A DNA stretch of 64,000 nt from the NCBI RefSeq assembly GCF_042651785.1, contig NZ_JBHSEC010000001.1:62001-126000 (forward strand), given 5' to 3'. Both the position numbers and the translations under genes were made by a program. The stretch comes from Chungangia koreensis. GTDB taxonomy: Bacteria; Bacillota; Bacilli; Bacillales_A; Planococcaceae. Position 1 is the stretch's first letter, and each line of letters begins with the position of its first letter. Positions 1-7,930 of this stretch are shown here, one piece after another. The notes below the pieces were generated by a model, which was not told the DNA's origin, did not search any database, and was given only the letters and a program-made list of their open reading frames with translations.

Positions 1-2
1 TG

Positions 3-221
3 TACGACTTCATCCCGCAAGGTGGAGGCGACCCCAAAAAAGGTCATCGCTGCCCGGGAGAAGGCATCACAGTCGAAGCGATGAAAGCCAGCATTGAATT
101 CTTAGTCGACAAAATCGACTACGACATACCCGATCAGGACCTAAGCTACAGCATGGCCCGCATGCCGACATTGCCGGAAAGTGGATTTGTAATGAGTAAT
201 GTTAGGCGGAAAGCGGAGTAA
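3..221 (+). CDS. cytochrome P450, CYP152-type fatty-acid hydroxylase (3' end only)
   Basis: Last 72 codons of a P450 that enters from the left edge. The visible part starts at the heme-binding loop: QGGGD followed by HRCPGE, with the heme-thiolate Cys about residue 17 of the fragment. This spacing, and a C-terminal tail with DQDLSYS and ESGFVM, fit the CYP152 family (B. subtilis YbdT/CYP152A1) rather than classical FGxGxHxCxG P450s. CYP152 enzymes hydroxylate fatty acids using hydrogen peroxide and need no reductase. A strong terminator follows about 80 bp downstream, so it ends its transcription unit. Confidence 0.85.
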   Translation, partial: YDFIPQGGGDPKKGHRCPGEGITVEAMKASIEFLVDKIDYDIPDQDLSYSMARMPTLPESGFVMSNVRRKAE

Positions 222-298
222 TTTTAGATGAATAAATCATGGTGGGATGCACAATCGTTGATATATCCGGTTAATCATTGATATAGGAAAGCATTAAG

Positions 299-326
299 AA
301 AAGGCCGGCAAATGCCGGCCTTTTGT
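299..326 (+). terminator. rho-independent terminator after the P450 gene
   Basis: GC-rich perfect stem AAGGCCGGCA / TGCCGGCCTT with a two-base loop, then TTTTG. Lies downstream of the P450 stop and before the next plus-strand gene. Confidence 0.85.
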
Positions 327-402
327 CATGAAAATGAAGGAGAATCGTATAAATTTATAGAAATTATATAGAAAGATCTTCCTGGATGGAGGAGGAAATG
401 AC

Positions 403-780
403 ATGAATCCGAATGACGTGATTTTCTTTATGTTGATTGGCCTGATTCTTTTATTAGCCATCGGAATTGCTTGGTTTATTTTCCGTAATCGGAAGAAGTG
501 GGCGATGGTTGTATCGGGTGTTCTTGTCATAGGATACGTTGGTTACTACTTGTACTTTCCGACGATAAAAGTGAACACACATGCACAACGCTATGAACAG
601 ATTGTGGATTACTTGGAAGCCACATATCCTGATCAGGAATTCAAAATATCTCCGGTACATTTTGAAGAAGGGTATACCGTTGGCCAGTTCGATGTACAGG
701 AGGTTTCTTCAAAGCAAGGAGTTACGTTACGTGTCGATCGGAATGGGAATGTAACGCAAATTAGTACTTGGTATAAATAG
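403..780 (+). CDS. small membrane protein of unknown function
   Basis: 125 aa. Two hydrophobic segments (about residues 6-28 and 34-54) separated by a basic loop FRNRKK, then a soluble C-terminal part of about 70 residues rich in aromatic and acidic residues. A GGAGGAAATGAC ribosome site sits just before the ATG. The general plan (short membrane anchor, compact C-terminal domain) resembles small exported DUF3139-like proteins, but the match is weak and no function is claimed. Confidence 0.7.
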   Translation: MNPNDVIFFMLIGLILLLAIGIAWFIFRNRKKWAMVVSGVLVIGYVGYYLYFPTIKVNTHAQRYEQIVDYLEATYPDQEFKISPVHFEEGYTVGQFDVQEVSSKQGVTLRVDRNGNVTQISTWYK

Positions 781-823
781 AGGTCTACTCATTTTCTCTA
801 AGGAACTTAATGGAGCTGATGAT

Positions 824-1051
824 ATGGGATGGTCACTTGCTAGTCAGATAGATTTTTCAGGTTATCAAATGGAAATAGCATTGTTCTACACAATCGCTTT
901 GGTGATGGCCGTGTGGGTTTTCTATGATTCGGATCGCCATTTCTATAGCTTCTTCAGGCATTTGTTTTGGATATTAACTCTCCTTTCAGGTCCACTTGGC
1001 TTACTCGTCTATCATATTTTTAGGAGATGGGATGTTCGGAGGAATGAATAG
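824..1051 (+). CDS. small two-TM membrane protein
   Basis: 75 aa, two membrane segments (about 15-34 and 45-65) and a basic C-terminus RRWDVRRNE. GGAG lies 10 nt before the ATG. The methyltransferase gene begins 34 nt downstream on the same strand, so the two are probably co-transcribed. Family not recognised. Confidence 0.6.
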   Translation: MGWSLASQIDFSGYQMEIALFYTIALVMAVWVFYDSDRHFYSFFRHLFWILTLLSGPLGLLVYHIFRRWDVRRNE

Positions 1052-1085
1052 GTTGCAATTAGATGAGATAGCAGGGGGAATACTG

Positions 1086-1790
1086 GTGAAGGAAACCATT
1101 AATAATTACGAGGATCTACTTCAAATGTTAGATCATTTTCTTAAGGAAGAATCCACCTTTAACTGGGATCATTTTTACTCTGTCCGTGAAAGGAACGTTC
1201 CATTCTTTGCCAACGAACCGGACGAGAATTTAGTTGAGTATATTGAAAAACAGTTAATAAAGCCGGGTAAAGTCCTTGAATTAGGATGTGGACCTGGAAG
1301 GAACGCTATTTACCTTGCGGAAAAAGGTTTCATTGTCGATGCGATTGACTTATCGGAAGAAGCGTTGGAATGGGGAAGAGAGCGGGCAAATGAAAGGAAT
1401 TTGAACATTAATTTTATTCAACAAAACATTTTCGATTTAGATATTGAAGAATCAAGTTACGATCTTGTTTACGACTCTGGTTGCTTCCACCATATTGCTC
1501 CACATCGCCGGATGAGTTATTTAGATTTGGTTAAGAGGGCATTAAAACCTGAAGGATTCTTTGGAATCACATGTTTCATGGAAGGCGGAAAATTTGGAGG
1601 AGCAGATCTATCCGATTGGGAAGTGTATCGTTTACGCAGTCTAAAAGGCGGTTTGGGCTACACAGAAGAAAAACTGAGACCAATTTTTAAAGATTTTGAG
1701 GAAATAGAAATAAGAAAAATGAATTCCCGTCCTAATGAAAATCGTTTTGGTTTAGAAGGCTTGTTAACAGCGTTGTTTAAATACAGATGA
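1086..1790 (+). CDS. class I SAM-dependent methyltransferase
   Basis: 234 aa from the GTG at 1086, chosen because AGGGGGA lies 5 nt upstream; an in-frame ATG further upstream would overlap the preceding gene and has no site. Motif I VLELGCGPGRNAIYLA (about residue 60) is the SAM-binding loop, followed by the acidic motif II (VDAIDLS) and a motif IV region YDLVYDSGCFHHI. The N-terminal part WDHFYSVRERNVPFF is typical of small-molecule (thiopurine/tellurite-type) methyltransferases. The substrate cannot be read from the sequence. Confidence 0.85.
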   Translation: MKETINNYEDLLQMLDHFLKEESTFNWDHFYSVRERNVPFFANEPDENLVEYIEKQLIKPGKVLELGCGPGRNAIYLAEKGFIVDAIDLSEEALEWGRERANERNLNINFIQQNIFDLDIEESSYDLVYDSGCFHHIAPHRRMSYLDLVKRALKPEGFFGITCFMEGGKFGGADLSDWEVYRLRSLKGGLGYTEEKLRPIFKDFEEIEIRKMNSRPNENRFGLEGLLTALFKYR

Positions 1791-1832
1791 TTCACCGGTT
1801 CAAAGAACGTAACTGAATTCAATGGAAATGGA

Positions 1833-2528
1833 TTGATTTTATTGGATCTCAAACAAAGAAAGGTCTGGAATGAACAACATAGACTCTTAACGGCGATCAT
1901 TTCAAAACCTGAAGAACATTCAAGAGCTACTGAATTATTTATTTCACAGCATTCTCTGCTGCACTCTCCCTCTATTCTTGAGACCTATCAAACTACTCTG
2001 GAAGATGAATTACTTAGGGATTTAGATGAAAAGGTCTTTAGGCATGATCCTACACCGAATCCAGACACAAATAATTCAATCGCGTGGCATCTTTGGCATA
2101 TTGCTCGAATTGAGGATATGACGATGAATATATTGGTAGCTACTGAATCGCAAGTACTTTTTGAAGAGAATTGGCTTGAGAAAATGAATATAGACTATAT
2201 TCACTCTGGCAATGACATGAGTGAAAAGGACATAGCTTTAATGAGTTCCCGAATTGAAATGAAACAGTTAGTTGCTTATAGAAGAGCTGTTGGAAAACGA
2301 ACTCAGCAAGTAGTTTCAAAGTTAAAACCAGGACAATTCAAAGAAAAAGTTGAACAAGAAAGAATTGGACAACTATTTAAAGAAAATGCTGTTTCACAAA
2401 ATTCCAAGTGGTTAGCGGAATATTGGAGTAAAAAAACCATTGCCGGATTAATATTAATGCCTGCAACGAGACATAATTTTCTACATCTTAATAAATGCAT
2501 CCGTATTAAAGAGCGTCTACGGAAGTAA
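1833..2528 (+). CDS. DinB-superfamily protein
   Basis: 231 aa. Contains the DinB four-helix features: SIAWHLWHIARIEDM with metal-binding His residues about residue 86-92, and a late His in PATRHNFLHLNKC (about 212). DinB-type proteins include metal-dependent thiol transferases, but most are uncharacterised. The start is TTG (1833 or in-frame 1842) and no strong ribosome site is visible, so the N-terminus is uncertain. Lies 42 nt after the methyltransferase. A second DinB protein is at 5692-6180. Confidence 0.75.
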   Translation: MILLDLKQRKVWNEQHRLLTAIISKPEEHSRATELFISQHSLLHSPSILETYQTTLEDELLRDLDEKVFRHDPTPNPDTNNSIAWHLWHIARIEDMTMNILVATESQVLFEENWLEKMNIDYIHSGNDMSEKDIALMSSRIEMKQLVAYRRAVGKRTQQVVSKLKPGQFKEKVEQERIGQLFKENAVSQNSKWLAEYWSKKTIAGLILMPATRHNFLHLNKCIRIKERLRK

Positions 2529-2577
2529 TCAAAGCGGAGCAGCTTTACATATCCATTCATATAACCTTAAAAAACAT

Positions 2578-2606
2578 TTAGGAATTCTAATAGTTTCCGT
2601 TATAAT
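2578..2606 (+). promoter_or_regulatory. putative sigma-A promoter for the TerC gene
   Basis: TATAAT at 2601-2606 with a weak TTAGGA -35 seventeen bases upstream, 57 bp before the terC-family ATG. I looked for the yybP-ykoY manganese riboswitch that often precedes TerC genes and did not see one. Confidence 0.4.
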
Positions 2607-2662
2607 ATTTGTATGCGTAAAAAGGGAGGGTCAAGTGCCTTCCATGTAGGAGGAAATATTGA

Positions 2663-3319
2663 ATGGAATCTATTTTAATTCCTTTGTTAACGATTATCGC
2701 CATTGATTTGGTGTTGGCTGGAGATAATGCTGTTGTTATAGCTTTGGCAACAAGAAATCTTCCAATTGAACAAAGAAAGAAAGCTATTTTTTGGGGAGCG
2801 GGTGGAGCGGTAATTGTCCGTGTTACGTTGACGTTCATAGCGGTTCAGCTATTGAACATACCCTACCTGATGGCTGCTGGGGGTTTACTATTAGTTTATG
2901 TAGCTGTAAAGCTTCTAATTGAAGAAGAAGCCGATGAGAATTTAGCGACAGCTAACAACCTGTACCAAGCGGTTAAAACGATTGTGGTGGCCGACATCGT
3001 AATGGGATTAGACAACGTGTTGGCTGTAGCCGGCGCATCTCACGGCAGCTTTTGGTTGATTCTATTCGGTTTGGCGGTTAGTATTCCTCTAATTATTTGG
3101 GGTAGCCAAGTGATCTCCAATGCTATGAACAAATACCCGATTTTGGTTTACATTGGTTCAGCTATTATCGCCTACACAGCGGCAAAGATGTTCCTACACG
3201 ATAATGAAATGAATGCTTTCATTCCGGACGCTTGGAATCTGCCTATTGAAATCGTGGTAGTGGTTGGTGTCATTTTAATCGGTAAATTTGTGAAATCATC
3301 CAGGTTGAAAACTGCTTAA
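2663..3319 (+). CDS. TerC-family integral membrane protein (YjbE-like, metal ion export)
   Basis: 218 aa, about seven membrane segments. Two inverted halves each carry the family signature: DLVLAGDNAVV (about 15-25) and DIVMGLDNVLAVAG (about 112-125), whose acidic residues lie in the membrane and are thought to bind the ion. B. subtilis TerC proteins of this size export manganese and help metallate exoenzymes; which metal is used here is inference. TAGGAGGAAATATTG precedes the ATG. A bidirectional terminator follows. Confidence 0.9.
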   Translation: MESILIPLLTIIAIDLVLAGDNAVVIALATRNLPIEQRKKAIFWGAGGAVIVRVTLTFIAVQLLNIPYLMAAGGLLLVYVAVKLLIEEEADENLATANNLYQAVKTIVVADIVMGLDNVLAVAGASHGSFWLILFGLAVSIPLIIWGSQVISNAMNKYPILVYIGSAIIAYTAAKMFLHDNEMNAFIPDAWNLPIEIVVVVGVILIGKFVKSSRLKTA

Positions 3320-3321
3320 CT

Positions 3322-3355
3322 AAAAATGGGGAGCCATAGCGGCTTCCCATTTTTA
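3322..3355. terminator. bidirectional terminator between terC-like and NTF2-like genes
   Basis: AAAAATGGGGAGCC / GGCTTCCCATTTTT hairpin with T-runs on both strands, between convergent genes. Confidence 0.8.
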
Positions 3356-3367
3356 TATGCGTAAAAT

Positions 3368-3742
3368 TTATCGTTCCAACTCAATATATTCCCTTAATAA
3401 CTTTAGTTCTCCATCTTCACGTCTCCAAACGAACATACACATAGCGGTTGCGGGGGAGCCATTAACGATGTTCTGCTCTCTTCCCATAACTAAGTAATTA
3501 TCGTCATTCCGTTCAACCATGGAGAGAATTTCAAAATTTTTCTCCGCTTGTTCATACTGACCGAGTACACCGGCCAAATCGTAGTTAAAATCATAATCGT
3601 AAGTTTTTGTCATCCCGGCATGTGCCCAATACCCAGTAAAGTCCTTGGACATAAATCCTTGTAGTTCAACAGGATCCTTTGTGTCAAACCCAATATTCCA
3701 AGCCCGGAAGTAAGCGTCTAACACCTCTTCGATTTCACTCAT
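3368..3742 (-). CDS. NTF2-like (SnoaL/DUF4440-type) protein
   Basis: 124 aa. The opening EVLDAYFRAWNIGFDTKD and the later FMSKDFTGYWAHAG and LREYIELER follow the cone-shaped NTF2-like fold (SnoaL/DUF4440), used by many small isomerases and ligand-binding proteins. Last gene of the six-gene minus-strand operon; starts one base after the VOC stop, with AGGAGAGATAGA before the ATG. No catalytic assignment. Confidence 0.7.
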   Translation of the reverse strand: MSEIEEVLDAYFRAWNIGFDTKDPVELQGFMSKDFTGYWAHAGMTKTYDYDFNYDLAGVLGQYEQAEKNFEILSMVERNDDNYLVMGREQNIVNGSPATAMCMFVWRREDGELKLLREYIELER

Positions 3743-3743
3743 T

Positions 3744-4127
3744 CTATCTCTCCTGACAAATCATTAATAGATTTCCATCCAGATCTCGGATGACGAAGTA
3801 GAAATTGTCCTCAATCTCGGTGACCAGTTCGACATCTTGCGATTTCATGAATTCAAAGGATGCTTGTATGTCATCCGTTATAAATTGAAGGGAAGGGGCG
3901 TGGTATGGATAAATGTCTCCATCTTCTGTTCGCCACCTTGGCATCGTATCCAAGATCAATTGGGCCGAACCTTCCATTTCAGGTACAAAAATATGCCCGA
4001 AAAACACTTCTCCCTCAACGAGTCCTAATATTCGGCCATACCATTCCCGTGCCCGTTCAATATCACGGACCGGGATGAAGATACCGCCGATTTTATTTTT
4101 TACTGGTGACTTTGTAGGATTAGTCAT
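3744..4127 (-). CDS. VOC-family (glyoxalase/bleomycin-resistance fold) protein
   Basis: 127 aa. Begins with the typical IGGIFIPVRDIERAREWY of one VOC beta-alpha-beta module and ends with FVIRDLDGNLLMICQE, the second module with the conserved D-x-D-G-N-x-L motif. Such proteins bind a divalent metal and open small electrophiles, or sequester antibiotics. One of five VOC proteins in this window. In the operon between a hydrolase and the NTF2-like gene. Confidence 0.8.
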   Translation of the reverse strand: MTNPTKSPVKNKIGGIFIPVRDIERAREWYGRILGLVEGEVFFGHIFVPEMEGSAQLILDTMPRWRTEDGDIYPYHAPSLQFITDDIQASFEFMKSQDVELVTEIEDNFYFVIRDLDGNLLMICQER

Positions 4128-4131
4128 GAGT

Positions 4132-4833
4132 TCACTCCTTAAAATTTTGGATTAGCCATTGCTTTATGTCGTCAATCATTGTGTCAGTTATTGTATGATT
4201 CACATGCTCGTACGTTAAGAAAGTGACATGCGCTCCACAAGACTTGAGGTACGAATCGTATTCTTGCTGTCCTTCAATCGAAATGATGCTGTCATGAATG
4301 CCATGCAAAAGAAGTACAGGAGATGGGTTATGTTTTTTATGAGTTGGATCATAGGTAGAGAATACTCGCTTTTCTTCTTCGCTAAGTTGGGGACGATTGT
4401 CATTTTTCCTAAATATCCTTTCTGACGTTAGAAAGGAACCAGAGCTATTGACACTTATTAATCCTGCAACGCCCGGATACTTAGCTGCAATTCCAGATGC
4501 GATGAAACCGCCCATCGAGCTCCCGAGTAAAATAATCTCTTCTAACGGAACTTGAAGGGCTTCAAAAAACTTGGCCGATTCATCGATACTCTGAAAAATG
4601 GTCTTCCAAAAATATTGTTGTGTGATGTCTCGTCGGAAAGGACTTTCTAACGGGTCACGGCTATCATGATAAGGCAGCTCAGGCAATATGACTCGGAACC
4701 CAAGTTCAGCTATGTCTGAAGCAAATTCTATGTAGGTTCGGGTGCTCGATCCCCATCCGTGATAGAGAATAATGGTTTTCCCTTCTGTTCCAAAAGTATG
4801 AAAGACAAAAGGTTCTATTTTAAAAGTTTTCAA
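4132..4833 (-). CDS. alpha/beta hydrolase
   Basis: 233 aa. Oxyanion strand IILYHGWGSS (about 21-30), nucleophile elbow LGSSMGG (Ser about 106), acid in LLLHGIHDSII (about 184) and catalytic His in EHVNHTI (about 213): a complete triad. Resembles short-chain esterases/peptidases of the YitV/YqiA kind; substrate unknown. Its ATG overlaps the stop of the GNAT gene by four bases, so translation is probably coupled. Confidence 0.85.
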   Translation of the reverse strand: MKTFKIEPFVFHTFGTEGKTIILYHGWGSSTRTYIEFASDIAELGFRVILPELPYHDSRDPLESPFRRDITQQYFWKTIFQSIDESAKFFEALQVPLEEIILLGSSMGGFIASGIAAKYPGVAGLISVNSSGSFLTSERIFRKNDNRPQLSEEEKRVFSTYDPTHKKHNPSPVLLLHGIHDSIISIEGQQEYDSYLKSCGAHVTFLTYEHVNHTITDTMIDDIKQWLIQNFKE

Positions 4834-5327
4834 TTTTGTCGCCTCTTTACTGTATGTCGGAGTTGAATGAGACGAGTGTCCTCTCCCATATACATTTCAC
4901 TGCCGATTCTACTGATCTCTACGAAACCGATCTTCTTTAATAGTCTTCTTGAACGAAGATTGGATTCATGTGTTTCTGCAGTAAATGTAGTAATCCCTAA
5001 TGTTGTTGAAGCGAAATCCATCGCGTTCAACGCAGCTTGCGGGCCAAGCCCTTGTCCCCACAAGCTGCTGTCTCCAATCGCAATGCCGAATTCCCCCGAC
5101 CCGTCAATGATATGCGTAAAATCCACATAACCGATTAGCTTGCCGTCCATTTCTATCCCAAGGCGAATGAAATCATCCGCAATTCCCTTAACTAAGCGTT
5201 CCCACCAACGAAAAAGTTCTTGCGGTTCTCGATTCATCTCCCAGTCATTTGCAGAACAAAAGGCCTTATCCTGACTCCACGATAAGACGGCCGGGAAGTC
5301 TTCCAAAGTGATCGGCCGGATGTTCAT
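4830..5327 (-). CDS. GNAT-family N-acetyltransferase
   Basis: 165 aa from the ATG that overlaps the previous stop (ATGA), which favours this start over an upstream TTG. Acetyl-CoA-binding motif A is GDSSLWGQGLGPQAALNAM (about 91-109), followed by THESNLRSRRLLKKIGF, the usual end of a RimJ/RimL-like GNAT domain. Acceptor unknown; similar proteins acetylate amino acids, spermidine or ribosomal proteins. Confidence 0.8.
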   Translation of the reverse strand: MNIRPITLEDFPAVLSWSQDKAFCSANDWEMNREPQELFRWWERLVKGIADDFIRLGIEMDGKLIGYVDFTHIIDGSGEFGIAIGDSSLWGQGLGPQAALNAMDFASTTLGITTFTAETHESNLRSRRLLKKIGFVEISRIGSEMYMGEDTRLIQLRHTVKRRQN

Positions 5328-5695
5328 TTGCAAACGCCTAATGGATTTCCGTCCGGATCGTAAAAGGTGAAGTAGCTGAAGCCTTCTTCACCGCCTATTG
5401 GACCGACTTCAACACCACGTTCTTTCAACGCTTCATAAGTATCCTCGATACTTTGAGGAATAAAGTTATAGTATTTGCCGACGCCAAAGTCATTCTCCGG
5501 AAACTTCATCGGCTGATGATTTGGAGTCCGGACAAGGCATACAACAGTCTGCGCATCAGAAGCAATACGCATCGTCGCAGCTTCCTCCTCTATGTAAATC
5601 GGGGAAAAGCCTAATTTCTCTTCATACCATTTCGCTGAGGTTGCCGGATTGGTGACCGGGATAAAAACACCCTCCATTCCCTTAAGTAAACTCAT
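5324..5695 (-). CDS. VOC-family protein
   Basis: 123 aa. Opening MEGVFIPVTNPATSAKWYEE and closing FTFYDPDGNPLGVCK are the two ends of a two-module VOC fold. Overlaps the DinB gene upstream and the GNAT gene downstream by four bases each, so it belongs to a coupled operon. Substrate unknown. Confidence 0.8.
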   Translation of the reverse strand: MSLLKGMEGVFIPVTNPATSAKWYEEKLGFSPIYIEEEAATMRIASDAQTVVCLVRTPNHQPMKFPENDFGVGKYYNFIPQSIEDTYEALKERGVEVGPIGGEEGFSYFTFYDPDGNPLGVCK

Positions 5696-6180
5696 CTTGC
5701 TTCCCCCTGCTCCCGCTGAATCGCACGGTAGATTTGTTTGATGGTTTCATAATGCATGGCCTCATGATAGAAAGTGAATAAAAGCGTGTCTCCCTTTGTA
5801 TAGAAGGTGACGCCCATTCGATTAGTAAATGGTTCCGGCAATGCTTCATCGAGTCTACTTTTCCGTGACTCCTTAATTCGTCCTGACTGTGAGATTAATG
5901 CTTCCTTTATTTCTTCTAAGGAAGGGGGTTCGCCTAACCAGTTTGCAGGCTTTGTCTCGGCTTTAAAGTACTCTTCAAAGGCATAAGGCACGCCAATCGG
6001 TTCCCCGGCAACTTGATAGACGAGCCGGTCCTGAATAAAGGCAATATGTCCCAAGTTCCAACGAATGCTGTTGTTGAATCCTTCGGGAACAACGTCCATC
6101 AATTCTTCCGGGATGCGATCGAACACCTTTAATGTCAAATCGCGAGTCGTTTCCATATGTTTAAAAATAGTTTGTTCCAT
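5692..6180 (-). CDS. DinB-family protein
   Basis: 162 aa from the ATG at 6180, which has AAGGAGTG six bases upstream. SIRWNLGHIAFIQDRLVY (first metal His about residue 45) and FYHEAMHYETIKQIYRAI (His residues about 138-145) are the DinB_2 metal-ligand helices. First gene of the six-gene operon reading toward 3368. DinB proteins in Bacillales are often bacillithiol-S-transferase-like, which would fit the neighbouring VOC and GNAT detoxification-type genes (inference). Confidence 0.8.
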   Translation of the reverse strand: MEQTIFKHMETTRDLTLKVFDRIPEELMDVVPEGFNNSIRWNLGHIAFIQDRLVYQVAGEPIGVPYAFEEYFKAETKPANWLGEPPSLEEIKEALISQSGRIKESRKSRLDEALPEPFTNRMGVTFYTKGDTLLFTFYHEAMHYETIKQIYRAIQREQGEAR

Positions 6181-6284
6181 TCTAATCACTCCTTATAAAT
6201 GAACCAAGTAACGCTTAATTATAACTTTTGAATTCTAAGTCTATGTGTTTTAATAACTTCCTTGAACAGTACTGTCAATTTCAG

Positions 6285-6572
6285 TTATTTATTCTGAGAT
6301 GAGGTAATTTTCAATTCATGAATGTACCGTTTCGCTTCAGGTTGGGTAAGTCCTAAAGCTTCTCTTACCTTACGAATGGCCTTTACTTCGTCTCCTTCAT
6401 TAATAAGCTTGCGACACTCATCATTGATCGGCAGCTCAGTCGAATCGACCTGTTTAGAGAGATGTTCCAGTTTGTATGTCAACCCTTTGACTTGACGACT
6501 GAGACGTGAAATCTCAAAAAGAATGTACGTAACGACAAATAATAGAATTATGATTCCAAAATTCGAGTCCAT
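6285..6572 (-). CDS. membrane-anchored protein with a ribosomal L7/L12 C-terminal-like domain
   Basis: 95 aa. N-terminal membrane helix (about 5-20), a heptad-like linker RLSRQVKGLTYKLEHLSKQV, then NEGDEVKAIRKVREALGL and TQPEAKRYIHEL, the helix-turn-helix of the bL12 C-terminal domain. In ribosomal L12 this domain recruits translation factors; small membrane-tethered versions exist in Firmicutes without known role. Lies just downstream of a broken small gene, on the same strand. Confidence 0.65.
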   Translation of the reverse strand: MDSNFGIIILLFVVTYILFEISRLSRQVKGLTYKLEHLSKQVDSTELPINDECRKLINEGDEVKAIRKVREALGLTQPEAKRYIHELKITSSQNK

Positions 6573-6584
6573 AATGCCCCCAAT

Positions 6585-6854
6585 CTAAAAACTTTCTTTC
6601 TGCAAAATTTCTGTTAATCCGCTTCTGAATTTCTCTATTAATTTGGGTTCAAGAACCATTTTCTCTACATCCCATTGTTCTATATACTCGCGGACTACAT
6701 CGTTCAGATGAAATCCTTTCAAATGTCCGTCTTGGAGTTTTCTATACCATTCTTGTTGCTTTAGCACTTTAAATTTTCGCCACAGCACCCGGTTCCGTTT
6801 ACTTGGCTACGTATAAATTAAAACTTCCAGTAAGATCGTGATGGATTCGTACAT
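6585..6854 (-). pseudogene. small hypothetical gene interrupted by an in-frame TAG
   Basis: From the ATG at 6854, which has a perfect AGGAGG seven bases upstream, translation gives MYESITILLEVLIYT then TAG (6809-6807). The same frame continues without further stop to 6585, giving 67 more residues from an internal GTG (6788) that lacks a good ribosome site. The simplest reading is an 89-residue gene broken by one nonsense change; alternatives are a 15-residue leader peptide or a real downstream start. The family is not recognised. Confidence 0.5.
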
Positions 6855-6970
6855 GATGATTCCTCCTGTCATTTACTATACGGATAGAGAATATTATTGT
6901 TTTATTTAAGTATGTTTGGACAGTATTCCCTTGTAATTGCTTAAAACTCTGATATAACTATTGTTGGATT

Positions 6971-7324
6971 CTAAATCTTCTTCCAAAGCTCAATCAATCG
7001 TCCGTCCGGATCGGTAATCCAGTTGAAGATCCCGAATTCGCTATGTTCCGTTTCCTTGAGAAGAGGAATTCCAAGTTCCTTAAGGTGAGCTACACACTCT
7101 TCCATACTTTCTACACGGAAATTCAGCATTACCTGCTGTTCTGTTGGGAAATACGCAGTTTCTTTTGTGAATAAAGAAAAAATTATGTCACCGCTATTCG
7201 GTGGAAAAATAGTGCCGTTCCAATGCTCATCCAAGGAAATCCCTAAGACTTCCTGATACCAAGAGCGCAATCGATCTACATCATTCGTACGCCAGAACAC
7301 ACCACCGAATCCAAGTACCTTCAT
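6971..7324 (-). CDS. VOC-family protein
   Basis: 117 aa. GGVFWRTNDVDRLRSWYQEVL starts the first VOC module, and NWITDPDGRLIELWKKI ends the second with the conserved D-P-D-G-x-x-x-E-L metal ligand region. Its ATG overlaps the kinase stop by four bases; last gene of the Nudix-HAD-kinase-VOC operon. Substrate unknown. Confidence 0.8.
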   Translation of the reverse strand: MKVLGFGGVFWRTNDVDRLRSWYQEVLGISLDEHWNGTIFPPNSGDIIFSLFTKETAYFPTEQQVMLNFRVESMEECVAHLKELGIPLLKETEHSEFGIFNWITDPDGRLIELWKKI

Positions 7325-7926
7325 TCCTCATCATCTCCTTTTATTATTAAATCCGCCCGTTCTTTCGGGTTGACGGTCTTTAAATAATAGTCTTCTCCCT
7401 TATGATAGCGGCTCTCCAATTGTTCCATCGTCTTACTTAACGTACGCAATTCCCGCTCAAGCCGGACATCTTCCTGGCAATCCACATATACCATCAAGTC
7501 GAAGAAATTACGCCATTCCTGTCTTTGCAGAAAAACACCATCTATGAAAATCAGGCAGGAAGGGGGAAGCTTGACATGCTGATTTGTACGAGTATCGGTT
7601 TCCCTGTCATAGAGCGGGAGGCGTAGCTCTTCAGCACCCCGTAATTGGTCGAAGAAGTTCTGGCGTAACCAGTCAACATCCCATTGAATACAGTAATACT
7701 CAAACCATTCCTCATGGCCTGTTCCATAGCGTTTCGCACGTTCCACAACAAAGTCATCGATATGAAAGATTTGGTGCGGAATATCTTGCTCGATCAGACA
7801 ATTTGAAAGTCCTTCTGACAGAGTAGTCTTGCCGGAGCGGCTTAGCCCGTCAATTCCGATAATTTTCCGCTCACCCGGTTGTAGTTCAGGTAGGATATGA
7901 AGTAATTCTTTTAGACTCTTATTCAT
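7321..7926 (-). CDS. uridine-kinase-like P-loop kinase
   Basis: 201 aa. Walker A GIDGLSRSGKTTLSEGL (about 24-40), then IFHIDDFVVERAKRYGTG (about 74-90), the substrate-loop DDF motif of uridine kinase/phosphoribulokinase-like NTPases, and a Walker B-like CLIFIDGVFLQR. This small group phosphorylates nucleosides or vitamins; the acceptor here is unknown. Four bases separate it from the upstream HAD gene. Confidence 0.75.
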   Translation of the reverse strand: MNKSLKELLHILPELQPGERKIIGIDGLSRSGKTTLSEGLSNCLIEQDIPHQIFHIDDFVVERAKRYGTGHEEWFEYYCIQWDVDWLRQNFFDQLRGAEELRLPLYDRETDTRTNQHVKLPPSCLIFIDGVFLQRQEWRNFFDLMVYVDCQEDVRLERELRTLSKTMEQLESRYHKGEDYYLKTVNPKERADLIIKGDDEE

Positions 7927-7930
7927 GTAA

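Noticed and set aside
2529..2662. yybP-ykoY manganese riboswitch before the TerC gene
   Set aside because: The 130-bp leader has no matching conserved segments or terminator; only a promoter-like TATAAT is visible.
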